Assembly (NCBI RefSeq): GCF_001672295.1
Contig: NZ_JXMS01000010.1
Span: 51,325-115,324 of the forward strand
Direction of reading: 5' to 3'
Source of the DNA: Halodesulfovibrio spirochaetisodalis
GTDB taxonomy: Bacteria > Desulfobacterota > Desulfovibrionia > Desulfovibrionales > Desulfovibrionaceae
DNA: 64,000 nucleotides
Made by a program: the position numbers and the translations under genes. The stretch's first letter is position 1. The number at the start of each line of letters is the position of its first letter. Below are positions 1 to 9,780 of this stretch, in pieces. The notes below the pieces were generated by a model, which did not search any database, was not told where the DNA came from, and was given only the letters and a program-made list of their open reading frames with translations.

Positions 1-373
1 TATCAGTAGTTCCTGATGAAAGGGAGTAATTTCCTTTTCTCCAGCCGCTTCCCCACATCTCTGCTGTGGAGCCTTGAAGGGCTTTAACATGATAGTATGG
101 AGTTTTGAAAATCATCTTCTGTACAAGAACGTAGCACTGTCCCTGTCCATAAATTTCTGTGTCCCACCATTGGTACGGGTACAGACCTTCAATCGGGATA
201 TTAATGGTATCAGGCAATACACCAACGGTTGTGGTGCCAACTAATGAATACCCAACAGGTACAACAGTCTTTGCACTACCGTACACTCGCATCGGCTCAC
301 CAGCCTGAGTTTGAGCGCAGCCTGCAAGCACCATAAGGGCGATCACAACAAACAAGCAACGTGTTAATTTCAT
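1..373 (-). CDS. Putative lipoprotein, 3' part outside the window
   Basis: The frame opens at an ATG (373..371) and stays open to base 1, so about 124 residues are visible and the C-terminus lies outside. The N-terminus is a lipoprotein signal: a short positive start (MKLTR), a hydrophobic stretch, and the lipobox LAGC with the lipidated Cys at residue 19. After it come Val/Gly/Thr-rich beta-type sequence and several aromatic residues, consistent with an envelope lipoprotein. I do not recognise the family. No partner gene is visible on the left, so its role cannot be inferred. Confidence 0.7.
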   Translation of the reverse strand, partial: MKLTRCLFVVIALMVLAGCAQTQAGEPMRVYGSAKTVVPVGYSLVGTTTVGVLPDTINIPIEGLYPYQWWDTEIYGQGQCYVLVQKMIFKTPYYHVKALQGSTAEMWGSGWRKGNYSLSSGTTD

Positions 374-991
374 AGCATTCCTCACTAGAGTTATGTGAAA
401 ATACTGCTTAACAAGAATAATCATTATAATTCTTTGCCAAGGGACTCTGCTCTATTCAGCATTTCAACAATAGCGGATACCAAATCGATTGCCATAATAT
501 TTTCAAATAACATCATTCTTTATAACAACTTACTACACTTCTGGCTTGTTCATTTTTTCATACGCACAAAGGAATACTTTTTTACCGTCCGACATGTTTG
601 ATTGTTTTTATATCCACTGTTGTTGAATACGTTAATCTGATTATATCGCTGTCACAACAGTCTTTTTTTTTATCTACGCATGATGATTTCAATACTCTTT
701 TGCACTTTACAATTCTTTTTCGATCCTCATTGCGCAATAGTACAGTATCTTTCATGCTAAATTTCAAAATGTAACGTACTTTTTCCTTGTTAAACTGATA
801 TGTTCACTACCAATATCAAACCAAACTTGGTCAACAGCGTGACATCATCAAAAAATAAAAAACGCGGTATACTCTCATAGAAATCTGAGAATATACCGCG
901 TACCAAACGCATTATTCGGACACTCGGTCTGAACTATATACTTTAGGTCATCAGCAATATGCAGCAAAGCGTATGCAATAGCACACAGCCG
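374..991. other. Non-coding stretch of 618 bases
   Basis: I see no convincing gene here; two open frames of 61-68 codons (395-601 plus, 582-767 minus) have low-complexity composition, no ribosome site and no family resemblance. It holds the promoter side of the lipoprotein gene (near 374-420), AT-rich DNA, and the terminator hairpin of the 992-1953 gene pair at 863-900. Confidence 0.6.
863..900 (-). terminator. Rho-independent terminator after the 992-1345 gene
   Basis: Two 15-base arms (863-877 and 886-900) pair with one mismatch around an 8-base loop. On the minus strand a T-rich run follows, ending transcription of the 1953-992 gene pair. Confidence 0.85.
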
Positions 992-1345
992 CTACCCTTG
1001 CTTGTCCACATAATGGGATATTGAAGCTTCCGGGATAGTAACCGACTTCTGGTACCCGTTATAACCTGATGACTTTTGTTTGCTTGCTAAAAGTTGAGAC
1101 TTCAATGAGGCGTGCAGTTTTTTCAATTCATCTGTTAATAACAGTTGAACATTCTGCATTTTCAGCAATTTTTGCCGAAGTTCACTCTCAATATCACCTG
1201 TGCGAAGAGCCCACGCCTCTGAGATAAGACGTTCACGCTCCACAGCAGCCTCGTCAGCAACATCCATGTCACCATTTTTTAAGGCTTCCAGTTCTTGCTC
1301 TCCAATCCGGAGGGCTTCGTCAAGCAATGTAAGGCTGTTTGCCAT
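992..1345 (-). CDS. Small helical protein, possibly FliT/FlgN-type chaperone-like
   Basis: The 117-residue protein is almost entirely charged and helix-forming, with heptad-like Leu spacing between about residues 5 and 85 and a polar Gly/Tyr/Ser-containing tail. Size and helicity resemble flagellar export chaperones such as FliT, but no diagnostic motif is visible and no flagellar gene lies in the window, so this is only a suggestion. It starts 5 bases after the stop of the 200-residue gene upstream and ends before a strong terminator, so the two form a two-gene operon and are probably translationally coupled. Confidence 0.7.
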   Translation of the reverse strand: MANSLTLLDEALRIGEQELEALKNGDMDVADEAAVERERLISEAWALRTGDIESELRQKLLKMQNVQLLLTDELKKLHASLKSQLLASKQKSSGYNGYQKSVTIPEASISHYVDKQG

Positions 1346-1350
1346 ACCAG

Positions 1351-1953
1351 TTATCCCTCGCAGACGATCTCCAGTTTTTCACGCATAAAAGCAACAAGCC
1401 CTTTCCAATTGGAAACTGCTGCTGCAAAGTCACCGTCAAGAATAGCGGCAAGAGCCTGCCAGTCTTCGCTACCGGTAGCTTCACTCATGGCTTCAAACTG
1501 AGAAGAAACTTCTTCTACAATCTTTTCGAACATATCTTCATTACCTTCTACATATTCAGCACGCAGAACAGCGAGCATGCCCATAAAGTCATGAAGAACG
1601 TTGAGTAATTCTGTAAACAGTGCCAGAGCTTCGCCTTCCTGACCATTGCGGAACATACCGGCAATGTGGCGGGAGCTGTTTTCCATAAGGACAACAACTT
1701 TTTCAAGCTCATCTACAATACCGAGAGCAAACTCGTTCACAGGAACGCTTTTGATCTCTACGCGGTCAAAGGAACTGGTTTCCAGTTCGCCAGCCTGATT
1801 CGGGTATTCTTCCTGAAACTGTGCTTCATCTACAAGCACATCAGTAACAATCCTGTTTTCAAGCTCGTCTTCCATAACCTTAACGAGTAATTCCTCAAGG
1901 TTAGCAAAGGTGTTTACATTATATTCTGCTGCATTACCGTCAATAACAATCAT
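1351..1953 (-). CDS. Acidic helical protein of unknown function
   Basis: The 200-residue protein has a strong ribosome site (GGAGG, 7 bases before the ATG). It is very acidic, with an N-terminal region rich in Glu/Asp/Val (about 1-75) and a C-terminal all-helical part (about 75-200) with many Leu/Met/Phe and Asp-Trp or Asn-Trp pairs. I do not recognise the family. It is first in a two-gene operon with the 117-residue helical protein. The acidic, helix-bundle character of both suggests a cytosolic binding pair, which is inference only. Confidence 0.75.
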   Translation of the reverse strand: MIVIDGNAAEYNVNTFANLEELLVKVMEDELENRIVTDVLVDEAQFQEEYPNQAGELETSSFDRVEIKSVPVNEFALGIVDELEKVVVLMENSSRHIAGMFRNGQEGEALALFTELLNVLHDFMGMLAVLRAEYVEGNEDMFEKIVEEVSSQFEAMSEATGSEDWQALAAILDGDFAAAVSNWKGLVAFMREKLEIVCEG

Positions 1954-2379
1954 TATTGAGCCTCCTGATGCCTGTTAGGGCGATTTTTTCCTTTGCCCCT
2001 CTTAGTACAAGTTCTGTGCCACGTAATATTCACTAATTGCAGAAAAAATGAATAAACACTCAAAAACATATTTCTTCCGACACCAAAAACACCCTATAAC
2101 CAATTAATTTACATGACTTTATTCAAAAAAAAAGCTTTTTGGTTTTTTTCTCAATCAAGAGAGCATGTTACCTGTTCAGGACATGATACAATGCAACAAA
2201 TTCCTGTCTCGTCAACTTACTGACGTAACATGCTGCCAAACAACAGACATAAAAAAACGTAAGTCTGCTTCTGCATTCCTTACGTCATAATACCCAACTG
2301 TTATATAGTACGATACAGTGTCACAACGAATCGCTTTTACGGGTAATGAATACTCCACAAGCAACCAAGTTCACCAAGC
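1954..2379. other. Non-coding stretch of 426 bases
   Basis: No gene is seen. It contains the promoter region of the 1953-992 operon next to base 1954, very AT-rich DNA around 2110-2150, and the probable terminator of the potassium transporter gene at 2257-2285. Confidence 0.6.
2257..2285 (-). terminator. Probable terminator after ktrB
   Basis: A 7-bp perfect stem (ACGTAAG at 2257-2263 with CTTACGT at 2279-2285) is followed on the minus strand by a run of seven T. The loop can fold further. It sits about 95 bases after the ktrB stop. Confidence 0.6.
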
Positions 2380-3711
2380 CTATCCCACAGGCAGATCCAC
2401 CTCCGGCACCTGATACCGCACATCTGACCGAATATTATGCATAGCGGTCAGCACCCAGACAGGGCCTACGCGCCCCACAAACATAATAAACATAATGATG
2501 CCCTTACCTGCTGTAGTGAGCTTTGCGGTAAACCCTACACTCAACCCTACTGTCGTAAACGCAGAAACAACTTCAAAGAAGATCTCTACCAACTGCCCGC
2601 GCACTTCAAACTGTGACAAGTTTTTGCCTTCTGTTAATGTCAGCGCAAACGTTGCTAAAAAAATCAGCAGAACAGAGCCGGACACCAGCATCAAAACCTT
2701 ATGAATGGTCTTTTGCCCAAGCGCCCTGCCGTTCATTACTACCTGCTCACGCCCTCTGAATTGTGCCGCCAGAAAAGCCAAAAAACCACGAAACGTCGTC
2801 ACTTTTATACCGCCGGCACATGATCCGGGTGCTCCGCCGACAAACATCAAAAACAACAAAATCAGCAGAGACATGTTTGTCATTTCTTCAAGGCGAATCG
2901 TACTGAAACCGGTAGTACGCGCAGATACGGAGAAAAAGAGCGATGTAAGAAATGAAGTTGAGATTTCCTCCCCGGATGCAACTACGATCAGGTTTACCCC
3001 GTACAAGGCAACGGCGCCCCCTAAAACGAGCCAGAAGGATGTCTCAAGCACTATTCGCACAGAGTATCTCATACGCTTACGCCTGTAACCACGAAGCCAC
3101 AAAAAGCCTTCATCCAGAACAGAAAATCCCAGAGCTCCCGCCAAAATAAGTCCCATAAAAATACAAGTAATACCTGTGTCTGTCCTAAATTGCATAAGGC
3201 TGTCCGGGAAAAGGGATATTCCGGCATTACAAAAAGCTGACACAGCATGGAACACTGCTGTAAAGGGTGAAAATCGACCATTGCCCAGCACATAGAGCAG
3301 CACCGCACCAACGGTTTCAAGCCCCAGTACGATAACCAGAAGACGCTGCAAAAACATTCCAAGATGGAACGTATTGTCGTGCAGTAGCGCAGCTCCCACG
3401 GCAAGCCTGTCCGTGAGAGATACCTTTTTTCTCCATAAATAAAAGGCGAGCGTGGAGTATGTCATTACCCCCAGACCGCCTAACTGCATCAGACAAAGAA
3501 TAATCCAATGCCCCTCGCGGGAAAATCCTGTTTCCCACGAAACAACGCCCAGTCCGGTAACACACAGAGCTGACGTTGCCGTGAACATGGCATCAATCCA
3601 CGACAATTTACCATCAGCCGATGTTTCATGCAGCAACACCGTTCCGATAAGAATGGTCATAACAAAGACCAAAAGAGGAAGCACAAAAGGCAGATAGCTT
3701 CGTTTAGCCAT
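2380..3711 (-). CDS. ktrB: Potassium uptake channel subunit, KtrB/TrkH family
   Basis: This 443-residue inner-membrane protein has the four repeated M1-P-M2 units of the SKT superfamily. The four filter loops are visible: VTGLG near residues 51-55, CNAGIS near 161-166, TTGFS near 266-270 and TTVGLS near 386-391, each with its key Gly. The signature GGxPGSxxGGIK lies near 292-303. The length is that of KtrB rather than the longer TrkH. KtrB normally works with a cytosolic RCK subunit (KtrA/TrkA); none is encoded next to it, so the partner must lie elsewhere. It is transcribed alone, divergent from malic enzyme. Confidence 0.92.
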   Translation of the reverse strand: MAKRSYLPFVLPLLVFVMTILIGTVLLHETSADGKLSWIDAMFTATSALCVTGLGVVSWETGFSREGHWIILCLMQLGGLGVMTYSTLAFYLWRKKVSLTDRLAVGAALLHDNTFHLGMFLQRLLVIVLGLETVGAVLLYVLGNGRFSPFTAVFHAVSAFCNAGISLFPDSLMQFRTDTGITCIFMGLILAGALGFSVLDEGFLWLRGYRRKRMRYSVRIVLETSFWLVLGGAVALYGVNLIVVASGEEISTSFLTSLFFSVSARTTGFSTIRLEEMTNMSLLILLFLMFVGGAPGSCAGGIKVTTFRGFLAFLAAQFRGREQVVMNGRALGQKTIHKVLMLVSGSVLLIFLATFALTLTEGKNLSQFEVRGQLVEIFFEVVSAFTTVGLSVGFTAKLTTAGKGIIMFIMFVGRVGPVWVLTAMHNIRSDVRYQVPEVDLPVG

Positions 3712-3975
3712 ACTCCCAAAGTACCGTTCACGGTTTTTTATAACAAGTATCTATCCGAAGTTGTTCCTACTTGTCTCATAAGGATTTTCTTGATTTCACC
3801 GGACAAGACGCTTAAAGCCATCTCGCAAGCAATTTTCAACGCATTCTATAAGCAGTGTAACGGCTCCGGTAACTGACCTTACGAACAGAGAGCTTATGCC
3901 CTGCTAGCCAGTTCCGCCTCCGAACACAACTTACAGCGTGCGCGATTCGCCCAACGTAAACAAAGGTTCAAAATA

Positions 3976-5295
3976 ATGGCGTTATTCACTAAAGAAGAAG
4001 CGCTGGAGTACCACAAGTCTCCTCGCTGCGGTAAAGTTGAAGTTGTTACGGTAAAACCTTGCAGCTCACAAAAAGACCTCTCTCTGGCTTACTCGCCCGG
4101 CGTAGCAGAAGCATGTAAGGAAATTCATGCTGCCCCCGAAACTGCCGCTCTGTACACCAACCGCTCGAACCTTGTCGGCGTAATTACTGACGGCACAGCA
4201 GTGCTCGGCCTCGGTAACATTGGCCCTCTTGCAGCAAAGCCTGTAATGGAAGGCAAAGGCGTTCTGTTTAAAACATTTGCAGACATTGATGTGTTTGACA
4301 TCAACCTCGCCACTGACAATGCCGACCAGTTCATTGCAACTGTAAAGGCAATGGAGCCAACCTTCGGCGGCATCAATCTGGAAGATATCAAAGCTCCTGA
4401 GTGTTTCCACATTGAAGAAACACTGAAGCGTGAAATGGACATTCCGGTATTTCATGACGACCAGCACGGAACAGCAGTTATTTCCGGTGCTGCCATCATT
4501 AATGCCTGCGAAATCACCAACCGTGAAATCAGCAACTTGAAAGTTGTGGTGGTAGGTGCCGGAGCAGCGGGCATTGCCTGTTCAAAATTCTACGTAGAGC
4601 TTGGTGTAAAGCGCGAGAACATCTTTATGTTCGACTCCCGCGGTCTCATCCACACCGGCAGAGAAGGCTTGAACAAATACAAAGCCGAATTTGCGCAAGA
4701 CCAAGATCACGGCACACTTGAAGAAGTCCTCAAAGGTGCTGACTGCTTCCTCGGACTTTCCGTCAAAAACCTGCTCTCCAAAGAGATGGTTGCCTCCATG
4801 GCTGACAATCCTATTATTTTTGCCATGGCAAACCCTGATCCGGAAATTCCGTACCCGGATGCAAAAGAAGCTTCTCCTGACTGTATTATGGGCACTGGCC
4901 GTTCAGACTTCCCTAACCAGATCAACAACGTTTCCGGCTTCCCGTATATTTTCCGTGGCGCACTGGATACATGCGCAACCGAAATCAACGAAGCAATGAA
5001 GATTGCTGCAGCACATGCGCTTGCTAAACTTGCTAAAGAGCCAGTTCCGCAAACCATCTGTGAAGCCTATGGTGTTGAGTCTCTGGAATTTGGTGTAGAC
5101 TATGTCATCCCGAAGCCGCTCGACCCGCGTATTCTTGAATGGGTTGTGCCGGAAGTAGCCAAAGCCGCTATGGATACCAATGTTGCCCGCTTCCAGATTG
5201 CCGACCTTGATGCTTACAAAAGCGAGCTTACAGCTCGACTCAAAGCATCGCATAACCGTGTTGATACATTCGTAAAAAGCTATTATTCCAAGTAA
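3976..5295 (+). CDS. NAD(P)-dependent malic enzyme, short form
   Basis: The 439-residue enzyme converts malate to pyruvate and CO2. It has the malic N domain with AYSPGVAE (about 38-45), ITDGTAVLGLGNIGP (about 70-84) and the MEGKG lysine (about 94), the acidic metal site around FHDDQHGTA (about 160), and the Rossmann domain with VVGAGAAGIA (about 190-200). It lacks the C-terminal phosphotransacetylase-like domain of large MaeB, as is usual for many anaerobes. Its start follows a weak AAAGG site. It probably supplies pyruvate and reductant and forms its own transcription unit, ending at the hairpin at 5358-5390. Confidence 0.93.
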   Translation: MALFTKEEALEYHKSPRCGKVEVVTVKPCSSQKDLSLAYSPGVAEACKEIHAAPETAALYTNRSNLVGVITDGTAVLGLGNIGPLAAKPVMEGKGVLFKTFADIDVFDINLATDNADQFIATVKAMEPTFGGINLEDIKAPECFHIEETLKREMDIPVFHDDQHGTAVISGAAIINACEITNREISNLKVVVVGAGAAGIACSKFYVELGVKRENIFMFDSRGLIHTGREGLNKYKAEFAQDQDHGTLEEVLKGADCFLGLSVKNLLSKEMVASMADNPIIFAMANPDPEIPYPDAKEASPDCIMGTGRSDFPNQINNVSGFPYIFRGALDTCATEINEAMKIAAAHALAKLAKEPVPQTICEAYGVESLEFGVDYVIPKPLDPRILEWVVPEVAKAAMDTNVARFQIADLDAYKSELTARLKASHNRVDTFVKSYYSK

Positions 5296-5357
5296 GTTTA
5301 CGTATAGCATCTGGACTCCGGCTCATTCCAGCCTTATACTGCCGGATAGATTTAAAA

Positions 5358-5390
5358 AGCGGCGCGTTCTGTCATACATTTCGCGCCGCT
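5358..5390 (+). terminator. GC-rich hairpin after malic enzyme
   Basis: A perfect 9-bp stem (AGCGGCGCG with CGCGCCGCT) lies 62 bases after the malic enzyme stop. The T-tail on the plus strand is poor, so it may be a weak or factor-assisted terminator. Confidence 0.5.
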
Positions 5391-5448
5391 CTTACACATA
5401 GACGTATCAACTACCGGTCATTCCGGATAATCTGCTGTGGAGACAAAC

Positions 5449-6933
5449 ATGGATCTTCGATTTCAACAGGCACCAGCCGCAGAGTGGCAGGCAAACACAG
5501 TTCTTCTTTTTAACTTCAAAGACGAACCGATTACTGAAAGTATCCCGAACCTTCGTGATTCTATTCCGTGGATTACCATCACTCCGGCAATTCAGGATGC
5601 AAAAGGCGAAAAAAATCAGGTTGTCGTGGCGTACGGTCACCCGTCTGTTCCAATGCCACGCGCTGTCATTGTCGGCCTTGGTGAACGTAAGAAATTTAAG
5701 CTTGAAGTTCTGCGCGACGCAGTAAAAACTGCGGTTCTTAAATGCAGAGAACTTAAAACAGACACCTGCGCTATTCCTGTTGAAACTCTGGATACCATCG
5801 AAGAAGAAAATGCCGTGCTTATCGAAGAGGCAGTTGCTTCTGCATTAATCAGCCTGCACACCTACGATGAGCTTAAAACAACCCAGAAAGAACCAGCACA
5901 TACACCTCGCTGGATGGGTCTGCTTTCCACAGAAGACAATTTCCCTGATGACCTCCACGTAGCAGCCCGCCGCGGTGAAGCTGCAGCAGCTGGCGTAAAC
6001 TACACCCGCGATCTTGTTAACGCACCTGCCAACATTATCACTCCAGCAGCACTGGCTGAAAAAGCTGAACAACTCGGCAAAAAATACAATTTCAAACGCA
6101 CCATCCTCGGTCGTGAAGAAATCATCGAAGCAGGCATGGGTGCATTCATGTCTGTTGCTGCCGGCTCAGATGCGGAACCAAAATTTATTGTACTGGAACA
6201 CGCACCTAAAGGGACAGAAAAAGACGACCCTATCGTAGTAGTAGGTAAAGGTGTTACCTTTGACACAGGCGGAATCTCCTTAAAGCCGTCCCTCGGTATG
6301 CAGGACATGAAATGCGACATGGGTGGCGCAGGTGCCGTGTTCGGTCTGTTCGAAGCACTTGGCAACTCAGATATTGAGCGTCGCGTCATCGGCATTACTC
6401 CGTGCACCGACAACATGCCAAGCTCCACAGCAACTCATCCGGGTGATGTGGTAACGTCCCTCAACGGCAAAACTATTGAAGTTATCAACACTGATGCAGA
6501 AGGAAGACTCATCCTTGTGGATGCCCTCACCTACGCACAGAAAGAATACAAGCCAGCAGCTATTATCGATCTTGCAACCTTAACCGGTGCCTGCATCGTC
6601 GCCCTTGGTCAGCACGCTGCCGCAGTCTTTTCAAATGATGACGAACTCTCCAAAGAAATCAATGCTACAGGCGATCAAGTTGGCGATCTTTACTGGCCTA
6701 TGCCTATGTGGGATTCCTACTTTGAGACACTCAAATCTGATGTTGCGGACATGAAAAACGTAGGCTCCCGCGAAGGTGGTTCCATCCACGCAGCACTCTT
6801 CCTCAAGCAGTTCATTGAAGAAGATGTACGCTGGGCACACCTTGATATTGCAGGCCCTGCATACAACGCAAAAGGCGGTGCAACAGGCTTTGGTGTCCGT
6901 ACTCTGCTTGAGCTTGTTCGCAAGGGTGTGTAA
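5449..6933 (+). CDS. pepA: Leucyl aminopeptidase, M17 family
   Basis: The enzyme is a cytosolic two-metal aminopeptidase that removes N-terminal residues from peptides. It has the M17 signature NTDAEGRL, the upstream metal and catalytic segment VGKGVTFDTGG, and the poorly conserved N-terminal domain typical of the family. I start it at the ATG at 5449 (494 residues) because a GTGGAG ribosome site lies just upstream; an in-frame GTG at 5437 overlaps that site and is unlikely to be used. A strong terminator follows at 6967-7003. Confidence 0.94.
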   Translation: MDLRFQQAPAAEWQANTVLLFNFKDEPITESIPNLRDSIPWITITPAIQDAKGEKNQVVVAYGHPSVPMPRAVIVGLGERKKFKLEVLRDAVKTAVLKCRELKTDTCAIPVETLDTIEEENAVLIEEAVASALISLHTYDELKTTQKEPAHTPRWMGLLSTEDNFPDDLHVAARRGEAAAAGVNYTRDLVNAPANIITPAALAEKAEQLGKKYNFKRTILGREEIIEAGMGAFMSVAAGSDAEPKFIVLEHAPKGTEKDDPIVVVGKGVTFDTGGISLKPSLGMQDMKCDMGGAGAVFGLFEALGNSDIERRVIGITPCTDNMPSSTATHPGDVVTSLNGKTIEVINTDAEGRLILVDALTYAQKEYKPAAIIDLATLTGACIVALGQHAAAVFSNDDELSKEINATGDQVGDLYWPMPMWDSYFETLKSDVADMKNVGSREGGSIHAALFLKQFIEEDVRWAHLDIAGPAYNAKGGATGFGVRTLLELVRKGV

Positions 6934-6966
6934 CACCAACTCTTACCAAGATATCTTACTACAATT

Positions 6967-7003
6967 AAAAGGTTGTACTCCTGATGGAGTACAACCTTTT
7001 TTT
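6967..7003 (+). terminator. Strong terminator after pepA
   Basis: A 15-bp perfect stem (6967-6981 with 6986-7000) closes a TGAT loop and runs directly into a T-tract of seven. Confidence 0.93.
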
Positions 7004-7097
7004 GTACACAGAATCTGCCTTCCAACTATACTGCCGCCGAAACTGACGGTGTGATACCGTAGAGGCCATAAACCGCTTTGCACAGAGGAGCAGCACT

Positions 7098-7505
7098 ATG
7101 AATATTGAGATAGATCACCTTACGCTCAATGTAGAAAGCGCAGAAGTATGTGTACAATTTTACAGTACTATTTTAGGGCTCACGCCGGAAAATCATGATG
7201 CATGGAAAGAAGGAAACGCCAAATTTCCTTCTGTACGAATTAATGCCCGCAACATGATTCATTTTTTCCCTCCCGATATGTGGGAAGACATGGGCGACCT
7301 TATCTGTTCTCCGGGGAAAGCAAACCATGTATGCCTTGCATACACTCGTAATGAATGGGAAAAACTGCTTCAACGCCTCAATGAGCATGACATTACCATC
7401 AACGGCCCGTTCATCATGACTGGGTCACGCGGAAAAGGTACTTCCATATACATTACTGACCCTGAAGGATTTACTGTAGAATTGAAGACTTACGAACTTA
7501 TTTAA
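7098..7505 (+). CDS. VOC-superfamily (glyoxalase/bleomycin resistance fold) protein
   Basis: The 135-residue protein has the paired beta-alpha-beta-beta-beta layout of the vicinal oxygen chelate fold. Candidate metal ligands are His7 in the opening IDHLTLNV segment, the His in ANHVCLAY near residue 77, and the Glu in TDPEGFTVELK near 127. Family members include glyoxalase I, dioxygenases and antibiotic-binding proteins; the substrate here cannot be told. A GAGGAG ribosome site precedes the ATG. It lies alone between pepA and the polyamine cluster. Confidence 0.85.
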   Translation: MNIEIDHLTLNVESAEVCVQFYSTILGLTPENHDAWKEGNAKFPSVRINARNMIHFFPPDMWEDMGDLICSPGKANHVCLAYTRNEWEKLLQRLNEHDITINGPFIMTGSRGKGTSIYITDPEGFTVELKTYELI

Positions 7506-7580
7506 AAGTTTTCTTCCACCACGCTTTATAGTAGACATTTTATATATTGACAGGACTGGCTAATGCCCACTAAAAATTCG

Positions 7581-7693
7581 CACGCGTATAGTATGAAATA
7601 TGCGTGTTCGTGTGCCTTCCGTCCGACGGGATAGCGCACATCTGTAGCGGTTACGGCAGCTGAATAATATATGGTGCTGCCGGTGGTCACACC
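7581..7693 (+). promoter_or_regulatory. Structured 5' leader upstream of speA
   Basis: Four consecutive inverted repeats lie just before speA. They are 7581-7588 with 7599-7606 (8 bp, one G-U), 7610-7615 with 7634-7639 enclosing a small CCGT/ACGG hairpin, 7654-7660 with 7676-7682 (7 bp), and 7682-7685 with 7690-7693. The last two share one base at 7682. I know no matching riboswitch family. A cis-acting RNA responding to polyamine or arginine status is a reasonable guess, not a demonstrated one. Confidence 0.5.
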
Positions 7694-7722
7694 ATTAATG
7701 GAGTATGTATGAGGTACGACAG

Positions 7723-9642
7723 TTGGCAAACAAGAACGCCCTCCAGCAGTGGAGTATTGATGACTCTGCTGAACTGTATGGCATCCGCAATTGGGGTGCC
7801 GGCTACTTTGACATTACTGAAAATGGCGACGTTGCCATCCACCCGTTTGGACGTGGCAGCAACGTAGCTGTCAGTATTCCTGAGGTTATTAGAGAACTGA
7901 AAGAGCGCGGTCTTGAACTTCCTGTTCTTCTGCGCATTGAAAATATTCTCGATTCACAGATTTCCTCTCTGCACAATTCCTTCCGCGACGCCATCAGCAC
8001 CCTTGAATATAAAGGGGAATACCGGGGCGTTTTTCCTATTAAAGTTAATCAGCAACAGCAGGTGCTTGAAGAAATAGCCAACTTCGGCTCTTCCTTCCAT
8101 CACGGTTTTGAAGTGGGCAGCAAAGCAGAGCTTATTGCCGCCATCTCTCAAATGCGTGACCATAAAGCATGCCTTGTCTGTAACGGCTACAAAGATGAAG
8201 AGTTCATTGACCTTGGCCTCCACGCCATGCGCATGGGCTTTAACTGCATCTTCGTTATGGAAATGGGCTGGGAGCTGTCTACACTGTTGGAACGTGCCGC
8301 GTTACTCGGCGTTGAGCCGCAGATAGGTGTTCGTGTAAAACTTTCCGCACAAGGTGGCGGTCACTGGACTGCATCCGGCGGCGAGCGTTCCTCCTTCGGC
8401 CTTTCTATGTCGCAGATAACTGACATTATTGATACGCTGAAGGCACAGGATAAACTTCACTGCCTCAAGTTACTGCACTACCACCTCGGTTCACAGATTC
8501 CTAACATCCGCAGCATCCGCTCCGCTGTTCAGGAAGCCTCCCGTGTATATGCCGAGCTGGTAAAAGAAGGCGCGCCAATGGGCTACATCGACCTTGGTGG
8601 CGGGCTTGCAGTCGACTATGACGGTTCACATACAAACTACGTCTCCAGCCGAAACTACAGCGTCAATGAATATGCAATGGACGTTGTGGAAGCGGTCATG
8701 ACAACCCTCGATAAGCAGGATATTCCGCATCCGCACATCATCACCGAATCCGGTCGTGCTGTGGTTGCCTACTATTCTGTCCTGCTGTTCAACATCCTCG
8801 ACGTAAGCAAAATTGAAGACGGCTGTGTTCCTGAAGAAATTCCAGAAGACACGCCTGAAGCTATTGCTAACATGTACGAGGCATACAAGTCTCTCACTCT
8901 GCGTAACCTTCAGGAAGCATACAACGACGCACTGTTCTACCGTGACGAAGTGCGCCGCATGTTCCTTGACGGAAGAGTCAACCTTCGCCAGCGTACTTTG
9001 GCGGATAACCTCTTCTGGGCGATAACTAAAGCCGTTGCCAAACTGAAAGACAAACTGAAAATAGTTCCCAAAGAGCTGGAAGAAATTGATACAGCTCTTG
9101 CAGACATATATTACGCGAACTTCAGTGTATTCCAGTCCCTTCCGGACGCATGGGCCATTGATCAGCTGTTCCCGTTGATGCCGCTGCATCGGCTGAAGGA
9201 AGAGCCTACCCGCCACGCCATTATTTCAGACATCACATGTGATTCTGACGGCAAGCTGGATACCTTCATTGACCCTAAAGGTGAAAAGCCCCTGCTCGAC
9301 CTGCACCCAATGAAAAACGGCGATGAGTACTACCTCGGTGCGTTCCTTGTCGGTGCATATCAGGAGACCCTTGGCGACCTGCATAACCTCTTCGGCGATA
9401 CAAATGTTGTCAGCGTGCGCATGTACGAAGACGGCAGCTATGAGTTTGTCAGGGAGATTGAAGGCGATACAGTGGGCGAATTGCTCGAATACGTTGAGTA
9501 CGATCAGCGCAGAATCATGGAAGACCTGCGCTCTATGGCTGAACAAGCTGTGCGCGAAGGCCGTATCACCGCTGCGGAACGGTACGATCTTCTTCAGGCA
9601 TTCTATGCCGGTTTGCGCGGCTACACATATTTTGAAAGATAA
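7723..9642 (+). CDS. speA: Biosynthetic arginine decarboxylase
   Basis: SpeA makes agmatine from arginine with pyridoxal phosphate. The protein shows the fold-III decarboxylase lysine in FPIKVNQQ (near residue 107), GVRVKLSAQGGGHW, the Gly-rich phosphate site GGGLAVDYDGSHT, and the long SpeA-specific C-terminus. I choose the TTG at 7723 (639 residues) because GAGG lies 8 bases upstream and the protein then begins close to the conserved LQQWS-DSAELYGI segment. The ATG at 7705 would leave only about 2 bases from its ribosome site. It is the first gene of the polyamine cluster and has a structured leader. A weak start codon plus leader structure would suit translational control. Confidence 0.93.
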   Translation: MANKNALQQWSIDDSAELYGIRNWGAGYFDITENGDVAIHPFGRGSNVAVSIPEVIRELKERGLELPVLLRIENILDSQISSLHNSFRDAISTLEYKGEYRGVFPIKVNQQQQVLEEIANFGSSFHHGFEVGSKAELIAAISQMRDHKACLVCNGYKDEEFIDLGLHAMRMGFNCIFVMEMGWELSTLLERAALLGVEPQIGVRVKLSAQGGGHWTASGGERSSFGLSMSQITDIIDTLKAQDKLHCLKLLHYHLGSQIPNIRSIRSAVQEASRVYAELVKEGAPMGYIDLGGGLAVDYDGSHTNYVSSRNYSVNEYAMDVVEAVMTTLDKQDIPHPHIITESGRAVVAYYSVLLFNILDVSKIEDGCVPEEIPEDTPEAIANMYEAYKSLTLRNLQEAYNDALFYRDEVRRMFLDGRVNLRQRTLADNLFWAITKAVAKLKDKLKIVPKELEEIDTALADIYYANFSVFQSLPDAWAIDQLFPLMPLHRLKEEPTRHAIISDITCDSDGKLDTFIDPKGEKPLLDLHPMKNGDEYYLGAFLVGAYQETLGDLHNLFGDTNVVSVRMYEDGSYEFVREIEGDTVGELLEYVEYDQRRIMEDLRSMAEQAVREGRITAAERYDLLQAFYAGLRGYTYFER

Positions 9643-9780
9643 TTTCTGCGGACAGAACCTGCGGTAACAGCACAATGCCGTGCGTGTCGTAATGTCTTCT
9701 ACTTCCTGCAAAGTACGAAGCCTGCTGACTCTCGCACACCGTTACTACACGTTCCACCCGCTCATGCAAGGAGTACAATT

